A stretch of 64,000 nt of DNA from Erythrophleum ivorense (Eukaryota > Streptophyta > Magnoliopsida > Fabales > Fabaceae). Location: the NCBI GenBank assembly GCA_026724425.1, contig JAIUCV010000003.1, forward strand, positions 64,967,088 to 65,031,087, read 5' to 3'. The notes beneath the pieces are model-generated. The model worked only from the letters and a program-made list of their open reading frames with translations. It was not told the DNA's origin and did no database searches. Of this stretch, positions 25,978 through 38,339 are shown one piece after another; the first letter of the stretch is position 1; every line of letters starts with the position of its first letter. The translations under genes were made by a program, and so were the position numbers.

Positions 25978-25995
25978 TGGTATCAAAGTTTGGTT
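25978..25995 (+). other. Primer-binding site (tRNA-iMet type) of the Ty3/gypsy element
   Basis: TGGTATCAAAGTTTGGTT matches the standard plant retrotransposon site TGGTATCAGAGC with one change in the first twelve bases. It lies four bases after the CA end of the inferred LTR. Confidence 0.75.
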
Positions 25996-26189
25996 TGTTT
26001 AGATTCTAGTAGCCACAGGATGGGAAAGTAGTAAAATCTTGTATGTAATTGTATCTTTGTCTAGCATAGCTTACATGTAGGAAGCTACTATCACCTAATC
26101 CACATCATAGAGTTTTGTGTTCTAATATGTGGGTTAATTCTGTTTGTTACCTTAGCTTATAATGAACTCATTACCAATGTGTATTTAGT

Positions 26190-27480
26190 TGTCATTTAGG
26201 TAAATATGCTACTAAAGAAAATGATGGCAACTCAAAGTGTAATCCTTGATGAGGCTTTTAACTTGCATCATGACATCACTCTAACTCCTAGAGGTTGAGG
26301 ATTATGGTACTAGAGATTGCGTACATATTGGATGTTATAGACCTAGTTGTAGTTAGAGAGATAAGGCTGTTAGGGCAGCAAGAAATGAAACACCTGAAAC
26401 TAAACAAGTGGATCTAACCTTGGCTGGGGTTATTGTTGGAATGCAGGACATGCAACAAACTATGAAAGAAATGATGGGCATGATGGTTCAACAACAACAA
26501 TAACATTAGGAGAGAGAACATACTATAGGTTTTATGCCTAAGCAAGAGGCTAAGCTAGTGACAAAGCAACCAACTCCAAAAAGAAAGATGGTAGAAGTCT
26601 AGTTGTTTGACTTGATGAAGCTCAAACCCCTTTTCTTTTTCTAATATGAACACAAGCGAGGACTCGCAACACTTCTTGGATGAGATAGGTTGACTTTGCA
26701 AAGCGTTAAGGTGTTTACCAATTAGAACAATTGAGTTAGTAGAGTTTTGTTTGATGGGCATGGCTCAAATATGGTATGAGACCATGGTACAAGGGAAACC
26801 ACAAGAATCATCTCCTTTGGTTTGGGAACAATTCAATAAGCTATTTATAAGGCAATTTCTCCCATAAATTGCTATAGACATGAAGGCAAGAGAGTTTGAA
26901 ACATTGAAGCAAACAGAGGCCATGAATGTATTTGAATATGAAATGCAATTTACTTTGTTGCCACGATATGCTCTACACTTAATAGCCACAGAAGAGATGT
27001 GTGTAAAGCATTTTGTCCACACTTTATTAGATTAATTGTTCTAATTAATGGCAAAAATGCATTATTATTTGTATGAGGATGCGATGGAATTTGCAAAGCT
27101 TTTTTAGGTTCAAAATAAGGAATATAGAAGTGTGCAAGAGCTATGTAAATAGCAACATGTAGACGGTACTCCAAGTGGTCAACAGGGTTGAGGTTGTGGT
27201 AATATAGGAAAAGAGATTATAGTAGGCCATGGAGGCCACTAGAAAAGCTTTTAGTATATGGGAGGCCACAATAGGTATTCTTTTAATATAGTTTAGAGTG
27301 ATAGGAATAATTAGCTTTATCCTTTTCAACTTAGTAGTAGAGGATGATCTTTTAGGGCTTTACCCCTGGCACTACTTATGGGAAGGTTCATATTGGTATT
27401 TGTTTCAAATTGAGAAAGATGTGTTATCAATGTGATAAGCAAGGTCACATTAAGAAGGATTGCCTTATGATGTAGTACAA
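26190..27480 (+). pseudogene. Gag remnant with CCHC zinc knuckle
   Basis: The translation contains blocks typical of gypsy gag, including IELVEFCLMGMAQIWYE near 26728-26778 and WEQFNKLFIRQFLP near 26823-26865. Near 27421-27466 lies CYQCDKQGHIKKDC, a complete CX2CX4HX4C zinc knuckle that would bind RNA. Several in-frame stops and shifts separate the blocks, so no single protein can be made. Confidence 0.8.
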
Positions 27481-27819
27481 CCATATATTAGTCATGCATC
27501 CACCCTTCAACATTACCATCAACACAAATACTAGCAACACCTTTGAGATAGATTAGGGGCCTTGGGGGCTTAGGTTTTGGTAAAGTACAGTTTGGTGATA
27601 AAGGACACAAAGGTAAAGGTTAGGGACAAGGAGGGAGAGGTCAAGCTTGAGTTTTTGCTATGACTTGTCAGAATGCCTAAGTGTCAAGTGAAGTGGTTAC
27701 AAGTATACTCCTAATCTTTACTTATGATGTTATGTCTTGACCTTAGAACTATACATTCTTTGCTTTATGGTTCAATAAAGATGTATCATAATTAGATGAA
27801 CCTTAAATGGTAGCCACAT

Positions 27820-29270
27820 TGGTGGGAAATTCAATTGTAACCGACTATGTGTACAGATCATGTGAAATCTCAATTAGGAATAATCAATTATTAGTTGATT
27901 TATAGTCCTTAATATGATGGACTTTGATATGATTTTAGGCATAGATTGGCTATCTTCCTACCATACCATAGGCGATTGTTACAATAAAGTAGTGAAAATT
28001 GAAATTCCCAAGAAAAGAACATTTACTTTTCAATGTGACTGAAGCTTGACATCTTAAAATATGATTTCAGCTTTGGGGGCTAGAAGGTTGTTAAGAAAAG
28101 GGTGCAAAGGATATTTGGTGATAGTTAGGGACACATGGATGACAAAAGCAAGCTTAAAGCACATATTTATGGTATGTGAATACCTACTATCTTTCTAGAA
28201 GAATTACTTATTATATCTCCAAATAGAGAGATTGAATTTTACATAGACTTGGTTCCTGACACCTAACCCATTTCTGTACCCTCATATAGAATGACTCTTA
28301 TAAAACTTAAAAGAGTTGAAGAAACAATTTTAGAATCTCCTTGACAAGGTTTTCATATGCCCTACCTCTTCTCTGTTGGGTGCTCCAATATTATTTGTAA
28401 AGAAGGATGGTTCTATGTGACTATGTATTGATTATGTACAATTAAATAAAGAAACAGTGAAGAATAAGTACTTATAGCTGCGAATATATGACTTGTTTGA
28501 TCAACTTCAAAATGCCTTATATTTTTTGAAGATTGATTTGAGATTTGGGTATTAGCAATTGAAGGATAAAGCGGAAGACATCTTGAAAATAGCTTTTAGG
28601 ACTCAATATGAGCACTCCAAGTTCTTGGTTATGTCATTTTTACTCACAAATACTCCAACAACTTTTATAAACTTGATGAATCAAGTCTTTAAACCATTTT
28701 TAGATCATTTTATGATTGTATTTATTGATGATATTCTTATTTACTTAAAGAGCAATGGGAAACATGAAAAATATCTAAGACTATCCTTATAAACCTCGAG
28801 AAAACATTGGCTATATGCTAAATCCTCCAAATATGAATTTTGGTTAGATAACATGGCTTTCTTAAGGCACACAATATCCAAGGATGGGATAAAAGTGGAC
28901 TCAAAAAAGGTTGAGGCTATACAAGGGTGGCCTAGACTTATATAGTGATAGAGATACATAGTTTTTTTGTGTTAGAATAGATTTGTTAAGGATTCTTCTA
29001 AACTTGCAGCCCTTCTAATTAGGTTGATGAGGAAAGGAATAAAGTTTCAATGGATGGATGTTTGTGAGAAGAGTTTTCAATAATTAAAGAATTGTCTAAC
29101 TTTGGCATAATGTTGACTCTTCCTTTTAATAGTTATGGATATATAGTTTATTATGATGCATCAAAAGTAGGCCTAGGCTGCGTATTAATGTAGCATAGAA
29201 AAGTGATAATTTATGCATCTAAACAATTTAAGACACATGAACAAAATTATCCTATTCATGACTTAAAGAT
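27820..29270 (+). pseudogene. Pol remnant: protease end, reverse transcriptase, RNase H
   Basis: The protease tail reads MILGIDWLSSYH near 27935-27965; the catalytic DSG triad was not found. The linker REIEFYIDLVPDT (about 28220-28260) leads into RT, with PSYRMTLIKLK, FRTQYEHSKFLVMSFLLTN and the active-site block VFIDDILIY at about 28718-28744. RNase H shows VYYDASKVGLGCVLM (about 29147-29192), then YASKQFKTHEQNYPIHDLK ending near 29268. One open stretch of 77 codons (28559-28792) covers the RT palm; the rest is broken by stops. Confidence 0.85.
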
Positions 29271-29274
29271 ATTT

Positions 29275-29352
29275 CATATCTTTATATAACTACTAAATAA
29301 TTACACATTATATCATATCTTTATATAACTACTAAATAATTATACATTATAG
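29275..29352. repeat. 39-bp tandem duplication at the truncated end of the gypsy element
   Basis: CATATCTTTATATAACTACT... occurs at 29275-29313 and again at 29314-29352, with only one or two differences. It starts within the RNase H reading, immediately past the YPIHDLK motif, so it marks or sits beside the breakpoint where the element was cut off. Confidence 0.9.
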
Positions 29353-30501
29353 TCGTTAATGAGCTGATACGTTCACAGACGCTAGCAAATCATCGTCTAA
29401 CAACATGAGAGAAATTAGATAATAGTCATCATTTTTATTGAAAGGTACAATTAGTTAAAAATTAACCTGTACCTTATCTGGTTTCACAACCGACAAATCG
29501 GTTGTCCAGAGGCCTTTCTTCGTTAAACAAACTCTTGAACTAATAATTAATCTTCTATGTAGTTTTAAAATAAAGTTTTATATAATATTTTATTATATAT
29601 GTTGATATATGTAAAGGAAATAGCTTGAATCTCTTTTTTCTTTCTGATACTTCCTTTAGATTTGTCATTTCAAGTCTCTTGATCAGTAAAATTGACCTCT
29701 GCAAGCAATAGAAAGCAATCTGCGCAAAACTTAATTAGAAGCCTTTGAGTATTTTCACTTCACTAATAAAAGCAATAAGTGATTATTTTTTATATATAAC
29801 TTACTATTATATGATTAAGTCATTTTAAAAAAATCATACACATATTATATTTTTATCAAAGAATATGATAATAAATACTTATAGTGTGTTTGGTATGAAG
29901 GTTTCTCTAAGTTTCCCAAAAAGCTATATTTTAGAAAAATAAACTTTTTACGGTTGGTATAAGTGTTTTTTAATTGAGTTTTAATTTCTCGAAATTTTGA
30001 TTTCTCTAATAAATTAGTTATATATATATATATCCACAAAATTTGAGTAACTTATTCTTAAATATTACATAAGATTTTAGATTTTCTATCTTATTTCCCA
30101 TTAACATATATATCTAGTTATTTCCAAATATTATATGAAAATTTGACTAACCCAAACACAATATTTAGTAATTTTCTGAAAAAGTAAAACTTTGGTTTAA
30201 TTTACCTGGATAACTAATTTTACATGATAAATGAAAAATCCCCATGCCAAACACATCCTTCGGAAACATTAATTACCAAAGTCTAGCAACATAAACCGGA
30301 ACCAACAAATCCCCAGAACCTGAAGCACAACATTAGGAAAAAAAAAAGGTTAGATCTAGAAATGATCAATCTAGAAAGTTTAAGCTAGTGAAAATGAAAG
30401 TACAGGAATAATCAAATTAGTAATTTTTTGTTACTAAACTTTACCATATAATCAATTATTTAACTGAGATATCGCTTATATGATCAGCACTAGCTACGTA
30501 A

Positions 30502-30542
<41 letters not shown>

Positions 30543-31324
30543 CACACCATATAAAACTTGCATGTCAATGTCCAAGAAAGGTTTTTATTCACATCTCCAA
30601 CACACGAGACTGATATTTTATTAAAATGCAACACCAAGTTTAATTTTAAAACTTGCTTGCAAGCCAAAACAAATCTGAGGTCAATTAGAAACTGAAAAGT
30701 AGAAAAATAAATGGTCAGTTCGCTGTCATAGTCCAGACCATTTCAGTCTTTAATCTTTACCTTTACCCTTATATATATATATATATATCCTGGTTTCGGT
30801 TTTTGTTTATAAAAACTAAAAAAATTAACAAAAAACAAGATCGCCATTGATCGGCTCTAATTGCAAAAGAGCAAGTAGAATTTTTTTAGTACCAAACTGG
30901 ACCACACGTAGTTGTACCTACTAAGCAACTAACAAATTTAAGCTGTCTCTCATGAAACAGTTCCCAAAATAGTTAAATAGAAGTATAGTTGAAATTGAGA
31001 AAATATATTTTCGCTCACAATTTGTCTTATATTTTCATATATAACATCGTTCTTCAATCTTCTTCTTCCAGTGTTCTTCTCTGTTTTCCCTAAAGAATTT
31101 TATGTCTATGGTAAAGTGATAATAATACTGTAAGAGAACTTGGAAGGTAATTATATATATGTTTACAAAAAGATACAGTTCGTGTATCTGTGTGTGTGTG
31201 TATGCACACGAAATCAATCATCTAGAAATTAAAATTGCATAAAGGAAATTAACGATGTGAAGGCTTAGTACCTTGAATTTGTATGAGCTGAACAATCCCA
31301 GAATTCAGCATACTCTTGAGAGAA
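29353..31324. other. Intergenic or downstream primary-transcript region of MIR167
   Basis: AT-rich, with a palindrome CAACCGA-CAAA-TCGGTTG near 29489-29506, a (GA)17 microsatellite and (TA) runs. No convincing coding exon. Because MIR167 is transcribed leftward, some of this may belong to the primary transcript. Confidence 0.4.
30507..30540. repeat. (GA)17 microsatellite
   Basis: Seventeen uninterrupted GA units. Confidence 0.95.
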
Positions 31325-31810
31325 ATTAACCTGTTGGTGATTGAGTGATTGAAGCTGCAAGATGACCTGATTTGTTTGTATGTGCGGACCACACATTTAA
31401 GTTCTAACCCAATAATTTGCCACAAAGGTTTTAATTCCTAATAAGGATTCTAAATTGCCCGATTCAAGAACCACACTAAGAAGCCTAACAAGGTTTTCAC
31501 CAACATTCAAGAACCACAGATAAATATCTCTATCCTCTAACTAGTATAGTTTCTGATTAGAGGTGTACATGAACTGATAACTCGTGTAGCACCAACATCG
31601 TATTTAAGATTGAAATGAGCTTTATATCCTATACATATTGATCACTCTAACGTTTTCCCCTCCCTCCTCTGGTTATATATAGATCTCCTATATAGTGTGT
31701 AACAAAAAAAAAAAAAATAGAGGGATGAGAATATGGATCGAGCATACTAGCTATGTTTATAATTACCAGATCATGCTGGCAGCTTCAAGCTCTCAAACCA
31801 ACATTCTTGT
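31325..31810 (-). ncRNA. MIR167: MIR167 microRNA precursor (long-loop, MIR167d-like)
   Basis: On the minus strand, 31787 down to 31766 reads TGAAGCTGCC...GATCTGG, the 22-nt mature miR167 with the CTGG 3' end of the d-type. A matching star arm lies at about 31369-31348 (CAGGTCATCTTGCAGCTTCA); it pairs along the whole duplex with one mismatch, one bulged C and a G:U pair. Pairing continues outward: GTTGGTTTGAG before the miRNA faces CTCAATCACCAAC after the star. The two arms are about 400 nt apart, so the loop is long or partly folded or spliced. From the family: miR167 directs cleavage of ARF6 and ARF8 transcripts, tuning auxin response in flowers, roots and ovules. The locus stands alone between two transposon-rich stretches. 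Confidence 0.9.
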
Positions 31811-31988
31811 GAGTTGTGAAGAATAGAGAGAGATCTTGGACTCATGAACCCTAATTTGATGGGAATTCCCATGGAGATAAGATACACACACACACATAGA
31901 AATTGACAAAAGGGGATTTAATTTATACATAATAGGAGCCATGCATCCATATACGAATGCTTTGTGTCTTCTGATCTTCCACTGTGCA

Positions 31989-31995
31989 ATATATA
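31989..31995 (-). promoter_or_regulatory. Candidate TATA box for MIR167
   Basis: The minus strand reads CCCTCTATATATTGCACAG here, after a CT-rich stretch. It lies about 200 bases upstream of the mature miRNA, which would place transcription start near 31960. Position and wording are right for a Pol II core promoter, but this is inferred only. Confidence 0.5.
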
Positions 31996-31999
31996 GAGG

Positions 32000-33110
32000 G
32001 AGAGAGGGAGAGTTTATAATTAACTCATGGTGGGTTTTGGTCCTTCCCTTACAGCTATTGACAATGACTTCTTAATTGCCTCTCTCTGTAGGGTTTTCAT
32101 TCACTTGTATTACACATATTATAGGGACCACGGGATCCTTGAAGAAAGAAAAAGATAAGCAAGAAAATGGGAAAAATTATATATGTCAAGAAGAAGTCTT
32201 TAGCTGTTCTACGGCTACAATATTTAATTGGTCACGTTTCAGGATTGATTAGTTAACAAGGGTATTATATATTGTTTGTTAATGGAGAAAATTTAGTTAC
32301 AATTTTTATATTTTTAGTATTGGATTATTTGATAAAAACATGGTGTTGGGTCTTTCAAAATATTTTCTCTTTTATGTTATATTTTTATTAGAAAATTGTA
32401 TAACAAATACATAAAAATTTCATGAAAGCCTAGTTTTTAATTAGTTGTGTCAAATCTAATAGGAGAAAAAAAAGATCGAAACTTGGGATTCATTTGGCAC
32501 TCTAGATATCCTTCTAAACAAAAAAAAATAAAATCAGTTATTCATCAATACAAAAAAAATTAATCTTAATTTCATTAGTTGTCAAATAATAATTTCTAAG
32601 AAAAATTTTTCCAAAATGTGTTCATGGGTTAATAACTGATCATCCCATCATGCCCTCTATGCTTATTCATGTTAGTCCGTAAATGAAATAGACTATGTAC
32701 CTATATTTAATTAATTCTTAAAATTAAAGTTCACTTTTCCTAATATATTTGAGAGTATCAGTAGCTAGTAGTTTTATAATGGATATATAATTGTCTGAAT
32801 TAAGCATCTACAATTTTGCATTCAATATCAACATCATAAATATCACTCATTAATATATATATATATATATATATGTAGATAGATAAATAAGTATTCGTGA
32901 GGGGTTATTACATACATATATATTTAGATATATAGAAGATATTAACAACTAAAAATCTGTTCATGTATAATTTCTTAAAATATAGTGTGATATCCAAGAT
33001 GATTTTCTATATGAAATTTTGAGTACGATATCGGTATTTGTTAAATGAAGAATTTGTCTTCTAAAATGTTATTCAATAATATAATTGTAATAATTGAGTT
33101 ATCAAAAGAT

Positions 33111-33142
<32 letters not shown>

Positions 33143-33271
33143 TACACACACAACACTTGAAACCAACACTGTTCTTTTGAAACAATAGTATTCAATTATT
33201 AATTTAATCATCAAATTTGGCTACCAATGTAAAATTGATTGGTTGCATCATGTGCTACAACTGTCACAGGC

Positions 33272-33307
<36 letters not shown>

Positions 33308-34838
33308 ATATATGGTCCTCCTCCAAGCTATAAAAGCCTTATTACTTAATCAAAAAGCTTCTTCCACAATATTTAGGCACCAATTAGAGTCTTCTTGACT
33401 TGATCAATCTTACTCTAAACAGCTAATAAAAATACTGTTCCCATGTGCTTTTGAGACCATTTGGTCCCTACTACCACATAATTATAAAATTAAATAGTGT
33501 GTCTCTTCTTAGATGTGTATATAAAAGACCATAAATTGGCCAGGTAGGTGAGGAATCAGTTAAGGGTACCCTCCTTTTGTCTTTAGCTTTGGTGGTTTCT
33601 CTATCCTTGGTTGACAAAAAATTGACATATAGACAGATCCAGATGGAAGGCAGGGACCACAAATGCTCAACCTTTTTAAACAGATTCGATAGTAGATGGA
33701 ACTAATCATAAATAATTAAAGATCAAATTAATGATTTAACCTTGCAAAATCACTTTCACATCAATTTAATCATCTAAAGATAAATTTTTTTAATTTAAAC
33801 AAAAACAAAATCAACCATTACTTAATGATATAGACTTGTCCAATGCCTTCAACCTTTAAAACAGTGTCATTTTTGTATCAAAGAGCCCACAAATGTTATT
33901 TAGAGAAAGCAAGTCATTTTGATTGAGAGAAATAATGTTTAGAATGCTAAATTCAAATACTTTATATTTAGAGAACCAAATTCAAAAGAGATTATTCAAA
34001 TATTAAATTAAGAAATTTTATTTTTAGAAGATCAAATTAAGAGGAGAGTGTTCTTTTGTAAATTAAATCATTAATTTATTCATAATTAAATTAATAAAAT
34101 TTGTTTTTTAGATTTGTTAAGCCTTATCTTTAGTCGCAAAATTAATGAAATTAATTTTTAGAAATAACAGATTCATTCTACGTTATTGTTTTTATCAAGA
34201 TGAACATTAATCAGGATTAATGTTTAACAACCATAAAATTTTTTGGAGCTTATTATCTTTGTAGTTAGTAATTTTCAAAGACTATAGCTAATATATAAAC
34301 ATGCATATATCAGGGTGAGTCTCATTGAAAAATGTGTGTGACATATATTTGTAAGTTTACTTATAATTAACATAATTTATTTATTTTTAATAAATTAGAC
34401 AGACTTACTTAAAAATTATCTAATTCCTAATCAGTGGATATACAGAGATCACGTGGTTTTGCTTTTATGTATGATTAATTAGCTCAAGGTGTTGGATCTT
34501 CAATTGATTAAGGTGGTTGTGAATAAAAACTTTTCACGTAATTAGGGCTGCTTCAGCTTTACAAAACTTATCAGGTTTCTCTTCTTTCTACCCTTGGTCC
34601 CACTTGTGTGTTAGATTACATGCACGCTTTGCTCCTTCTTGGATAGAGATAGGATATATGTACGTTTTAGATGCCTTTTGCCTTTCCCTCATTTTCACTC
34701 TCTTAATTAGGGTTAAGATATTTTTGGCAATGAGTTAGTTGCATAAATGATATTAATAGAATTGATGTATATTATGCTAAGGGTTTAATCTCTACAACTT
34801 CTATTAAAAAAAAAAACCTCACAGCTTTTTTGTAAGGA
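32000..34838. other. AT-rich intergenic region with TA microsatellites
   Basis: Presumably includes distal MIR167 promoter sequence near 32000-32300. (TA) runs occur near 32855-32875, 33112-33131 and 33273-33295. No coding exon or element with clear ends was found. Confidence 0.5.
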
Positions 34839-35210
34839 AAAATTACATATAAGCCCGTAAATTAATTATAATTTTAATACACTATCTTTAAAATGTTGCA
34901 CTTACAAATAAACTTTCTTCAGTTACTATAAAAATTGAGAACATTATTTATCTTTTAACATTTACGTTTTAAACCCACATGATTGTAACGTCATGATTTT
35001 TTTAATCTTTTTCATTATCTCTCTTGCTTAAACTAGTATTATGTGACCATCATATGACTTTTAAGTGTTAGTTTTAAATTGATATATATATATATATATA
35101 TATAATGTTTTTGTTTTTAATAATTTAAGAGAATAAACTTTTATGTTTTAAAATGTCTATACTTCTAATATTGTAATGAGACTATAATTTAAAGGGTCAT
35201 ATGTAGTTTC
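34839..35210. mobile_element. MITE-like element, about 370 bp
   Basis: The left end (34839-34870, AAAATTACATATAAGCCCGT...) matches the reverse complement of the right end (35183-35210, reading AAACTACATATGACCCTTTA...) over about 28 bases with several mismatches. The interior is AT-rich and non-coding with a (TA) run at 35081-35103. No target duplication was established, so the superfamily is unknown. Confidence 0.55.
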
Positions 35211-38200
35211 TTTTTTTCAGAAAATTAATCTCATTAACTATGTTAGTTTTTGTTCAAAAAAAATCTTAGAAACAGATATGTTGCTTCAACTCTACAGGAG
35301 ACGTCAATGTAAATTAATAAATATTTATGAACAAGGAATAATCAACAAAAATTAAATACATTATGGTTCATTGTTATATCCGGCCAATTGTAAATTTGCG
35401 TCATGCCTCTTGAGCCACGCAAAAGCACACTTTATGATAAAATTAAAAATAAATAAATTCGTTCGAACTTGATTTATTTAGGTTTATTATATTTAAAATA
35501 TCATACGTATATAGGCGAGCTAGTTTAATATAAACTTATTAGAAATTCGACCCGTTCGTCGTTTGACTTGAAGTTTGAGATAAATAGAGCTTCACTCTAG
35601 CCGGCTAGCTAGACCACTTTACATTTCTTATACATATTGTAAGTATAACAGGGGAATCAGATTAAATGTGTTTGGTCGATTTGAATTTTTTTATAACAGT
35701 AAAATTTTAAATGTATAAAATTACATAGAAGAATATTAATTTAAAATGATATGAAAAAGAATTTAATTTAAATAAAATACAAAATATTTTTAGTTATAAA
35801 AAATTATATCCAATTATATCTTTTTTATGATTAAAATAATATTATGATCCCTTAATTTTATTTATCATTTTAAATAATTTTTTTAATTTAAATTGTCTTA
35901 AAATGGTTTTTAAATTTTAAATTCGTTCTTTAAACACAATGTATGATAGCACTGGACCAAAGTTTGAAACAAATTTAAAAATAAAAAAAACTAAGTTAAA
36001 ACAATAAATAAAGTGAAAGGAATAGAATATATTTTAACTCCTTTTTTTCTCTCTTTTCTTTCTTGCCAGAAAATGTGCAGAAGAGCATGCACAGGAATGC
36101 TGAATTACATATTTATTCTATTATTAATTTGAACTTTTTTAATTTAGTATACTATTTTACTAGAAAGAAACAAAGATTGAGTAATATAAAAGAATAAAAA
36201 TATGTATAATACATTTTTTTCTTTTTATTTTTAACAAAATAATATCCTACTCACGCCAAGTCAAAAGGTTACATTCTCATCCCATTATTCCACATCTCAA
36301 GTCCTATTTTCTCTCTTCTCTCTCTCACTCTCATATTCTCTCTCCACAAAAGTTTAAGCAGGCGAAATCAAAGCTGTTCTCCTATCTCTCTCTCTCCCTA
36401 TGAACTACTTGTTCCCTTTCGTGAGAAATGAAAATCTAGATATATATGATCATGCTACAATCCAAGAGACAAATGAATGAAGGTACTAGAATGTTTAAGT
36501 TGCTGATTCAAGATCATCTTATATATATTCAAACCATAACCATCCTAGAAGATGACGAGGAAAAAGAAAAATCAACTTTCAACTCTTGAGTCACGGGCTG
36601 GGGAGTATAAGCAAACCGAAAACTTCAAAACTTTTTGCCTCCAGATCTGCTCAAGAAAATCGAACGAGTTTATTGGTGATTAAAACAAATTAAGTACGAA
36701 GCAAAATAGAAAGACAAGTAGGCAAAGTAATGAACCAAATATTTCTTACGTTTTCGTTTCACATACTCTGTTTTGCTCTGTTTAGGAGAACAAAACCTGA
36801 ACAAAAACAAAATACAACCGAAAAAAGCCATGAGGCTATCATGAAGATCAGACGCACATATTGCCGTTTTTTTTTGGCCATTCTTGCTTGACGGCAACGG
36901 AAGGCTTATTTTCATGAAGGGACATGGTGACCTTAGTAGAAGAGGTGAATCAAGGTAAGAGAAGAGAGGGAGCGAAAAAAAGGGAAGGTTAAAAATAGTA
37001 TTATAATGTTTTAATTATATTTTTTATTTCAAAATGTTCCTTAAGAAGCATAATGCCATTTTAACATTTTTAATTTATTGTTAGTAAGTGAAAAAAAAAA
37101 GGATAAGAATAACGTAGTCAAACACACTTTGATGTGATATGTAAATATTAGTTTGATATGTTGTTGAACAAAATAGGTCAAGTAGGGTATGTACAGCGAA
37201 ACAAAGGCCTCTACTAGGGTTTCACTTTCTTCTTCCCGTAGCAATCGACGCGGCGTGCTGGTTTTCAGCTTACAATCTTGCTCCTACCTCTATATCGACT
37301 GCCATATTTTACAAATTGTGGTCTTGCTGATTATGAAAAAAAGTATTGACGAAGGGACTCAAGGAAACTTTCGAGTATCCAAAAATTCTCTTATCAAAGT
37401 GAACAAGACTCTAGGAAAAGAACTATACAGGGCGAGATTTTGGTCCTCAAATTGTACAAGTCATATCTGGGCCAAACTTTTATACATCCTTAACTTGTAT
37501 AACAGGCTTTCTCTTAATAGGTCTATGGAGAAGGAAAATTGCAATTTTTAAGATAGCTGTAGAAAACACTAGCTTCGAATGGCCTCCTAAGGCTCTTTAT
37601 TAGCCTTTTTTCTTAGGGAAAAAAAGTGTTCAAGCTTCGTTTAGCCAACTTGATCTCCCTGATTTTATTATAAGCTGTCTGTGCTTTTGGATTTGATTTT
37701 GTAAATCCTCTTCCTTTGATGTAATTAGGAGTTTTACTTCTATCATGTTAGTAATGAGTTACACTTTTTTTAATTAAAAAAACGTAAATAATAATAATAA
37801 TTTTTTTAAAGAGCAATGAGCATCAATAGAAAACATATATGGCTTTTCTGGACCCATGAATACCATCCTTCACGTGGCATATGCGCAAGTGATGATTCAT
37901 CAGTGATATCGATATTTTAACGACACGCAATACAAACCAACACAATTTATTAAAGATTGGATGAAAATGTTTTGATGCAGTGTCACGTGATAACAAAGTA
38001 GTATTTAAAATCATATTTTGATATCATATTTTAATAAAAATGTGTTATTCAATGACAGATAAAATATTGTCATCATAATAAAGTGTGTTAAATTTTTTTT
38101 TATGTTACTATTTTTTATGGTGATTAATGATATACTTAGAGAGATAAATAAGTGTATGGACAGAAAATGATAACTTAGAATAATGTATACTTAAAATTAC

Positions 38201-38339
38201 AATAACACAATTCACGGAAATTAGAAAGTAGTAACTGAATTAACTAACAAACTTAATTAGGGTATTTAGCAAAATAAACTAGAAACACATTAACTATAAG
38301 TGAAAATCAATTAATTATAAATGACTGCTAATAAAAATT
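35211..38339. other. Intergenic region with a possible retroposed segment
   Basis: Mostly AT-rich and non-coding. A CT-rich block lies at 36310-36400. Bases 37190-37790 differ: they begin with a 5' UTR-like AGGGTTTCACTTTCTTCTTC stretch, run through a 120-codon frame (37189-37551) of unrecognised sequence, and end in a T-rich, then A-rich tail (37770-37800). That layout suggests a processed pseudogene or LINE 3' end, but no parent was identified. Confidence 0.35.

Larger units (their letters stand above)
23197..29290 (+). mobile_element. Decayed Ty3/gypsy retrotransposon (Tekay/Del-like), 3'-truncated
   Basis: The order is: inferred 5' LTR, primer-binding site, gag with zinc knuckle, protease remnant, reverse transcriptase and RNase H, all on the + strand. 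Many stops and frameshifts show it is long inactive. The RNase H reading stops just after the conserved HEQNYPIHDLK region, next to a tandem duplication. No integrase, chromodomain or 3' LTR follows. Assignment to the Tekay/Del group rests on remembered motif wording in RT and gag and is an inference; the Ty3/gypsy call itself is firm. Confidence 0.85.

Noticed and set aside
29470..29545. Minus-strand reading ending VVKPDKVQVNF, stop
   Set aside because: Short and isolated, with no clear splice acceptor or neighbouring exon. It includes a palindrome and is probably chance.
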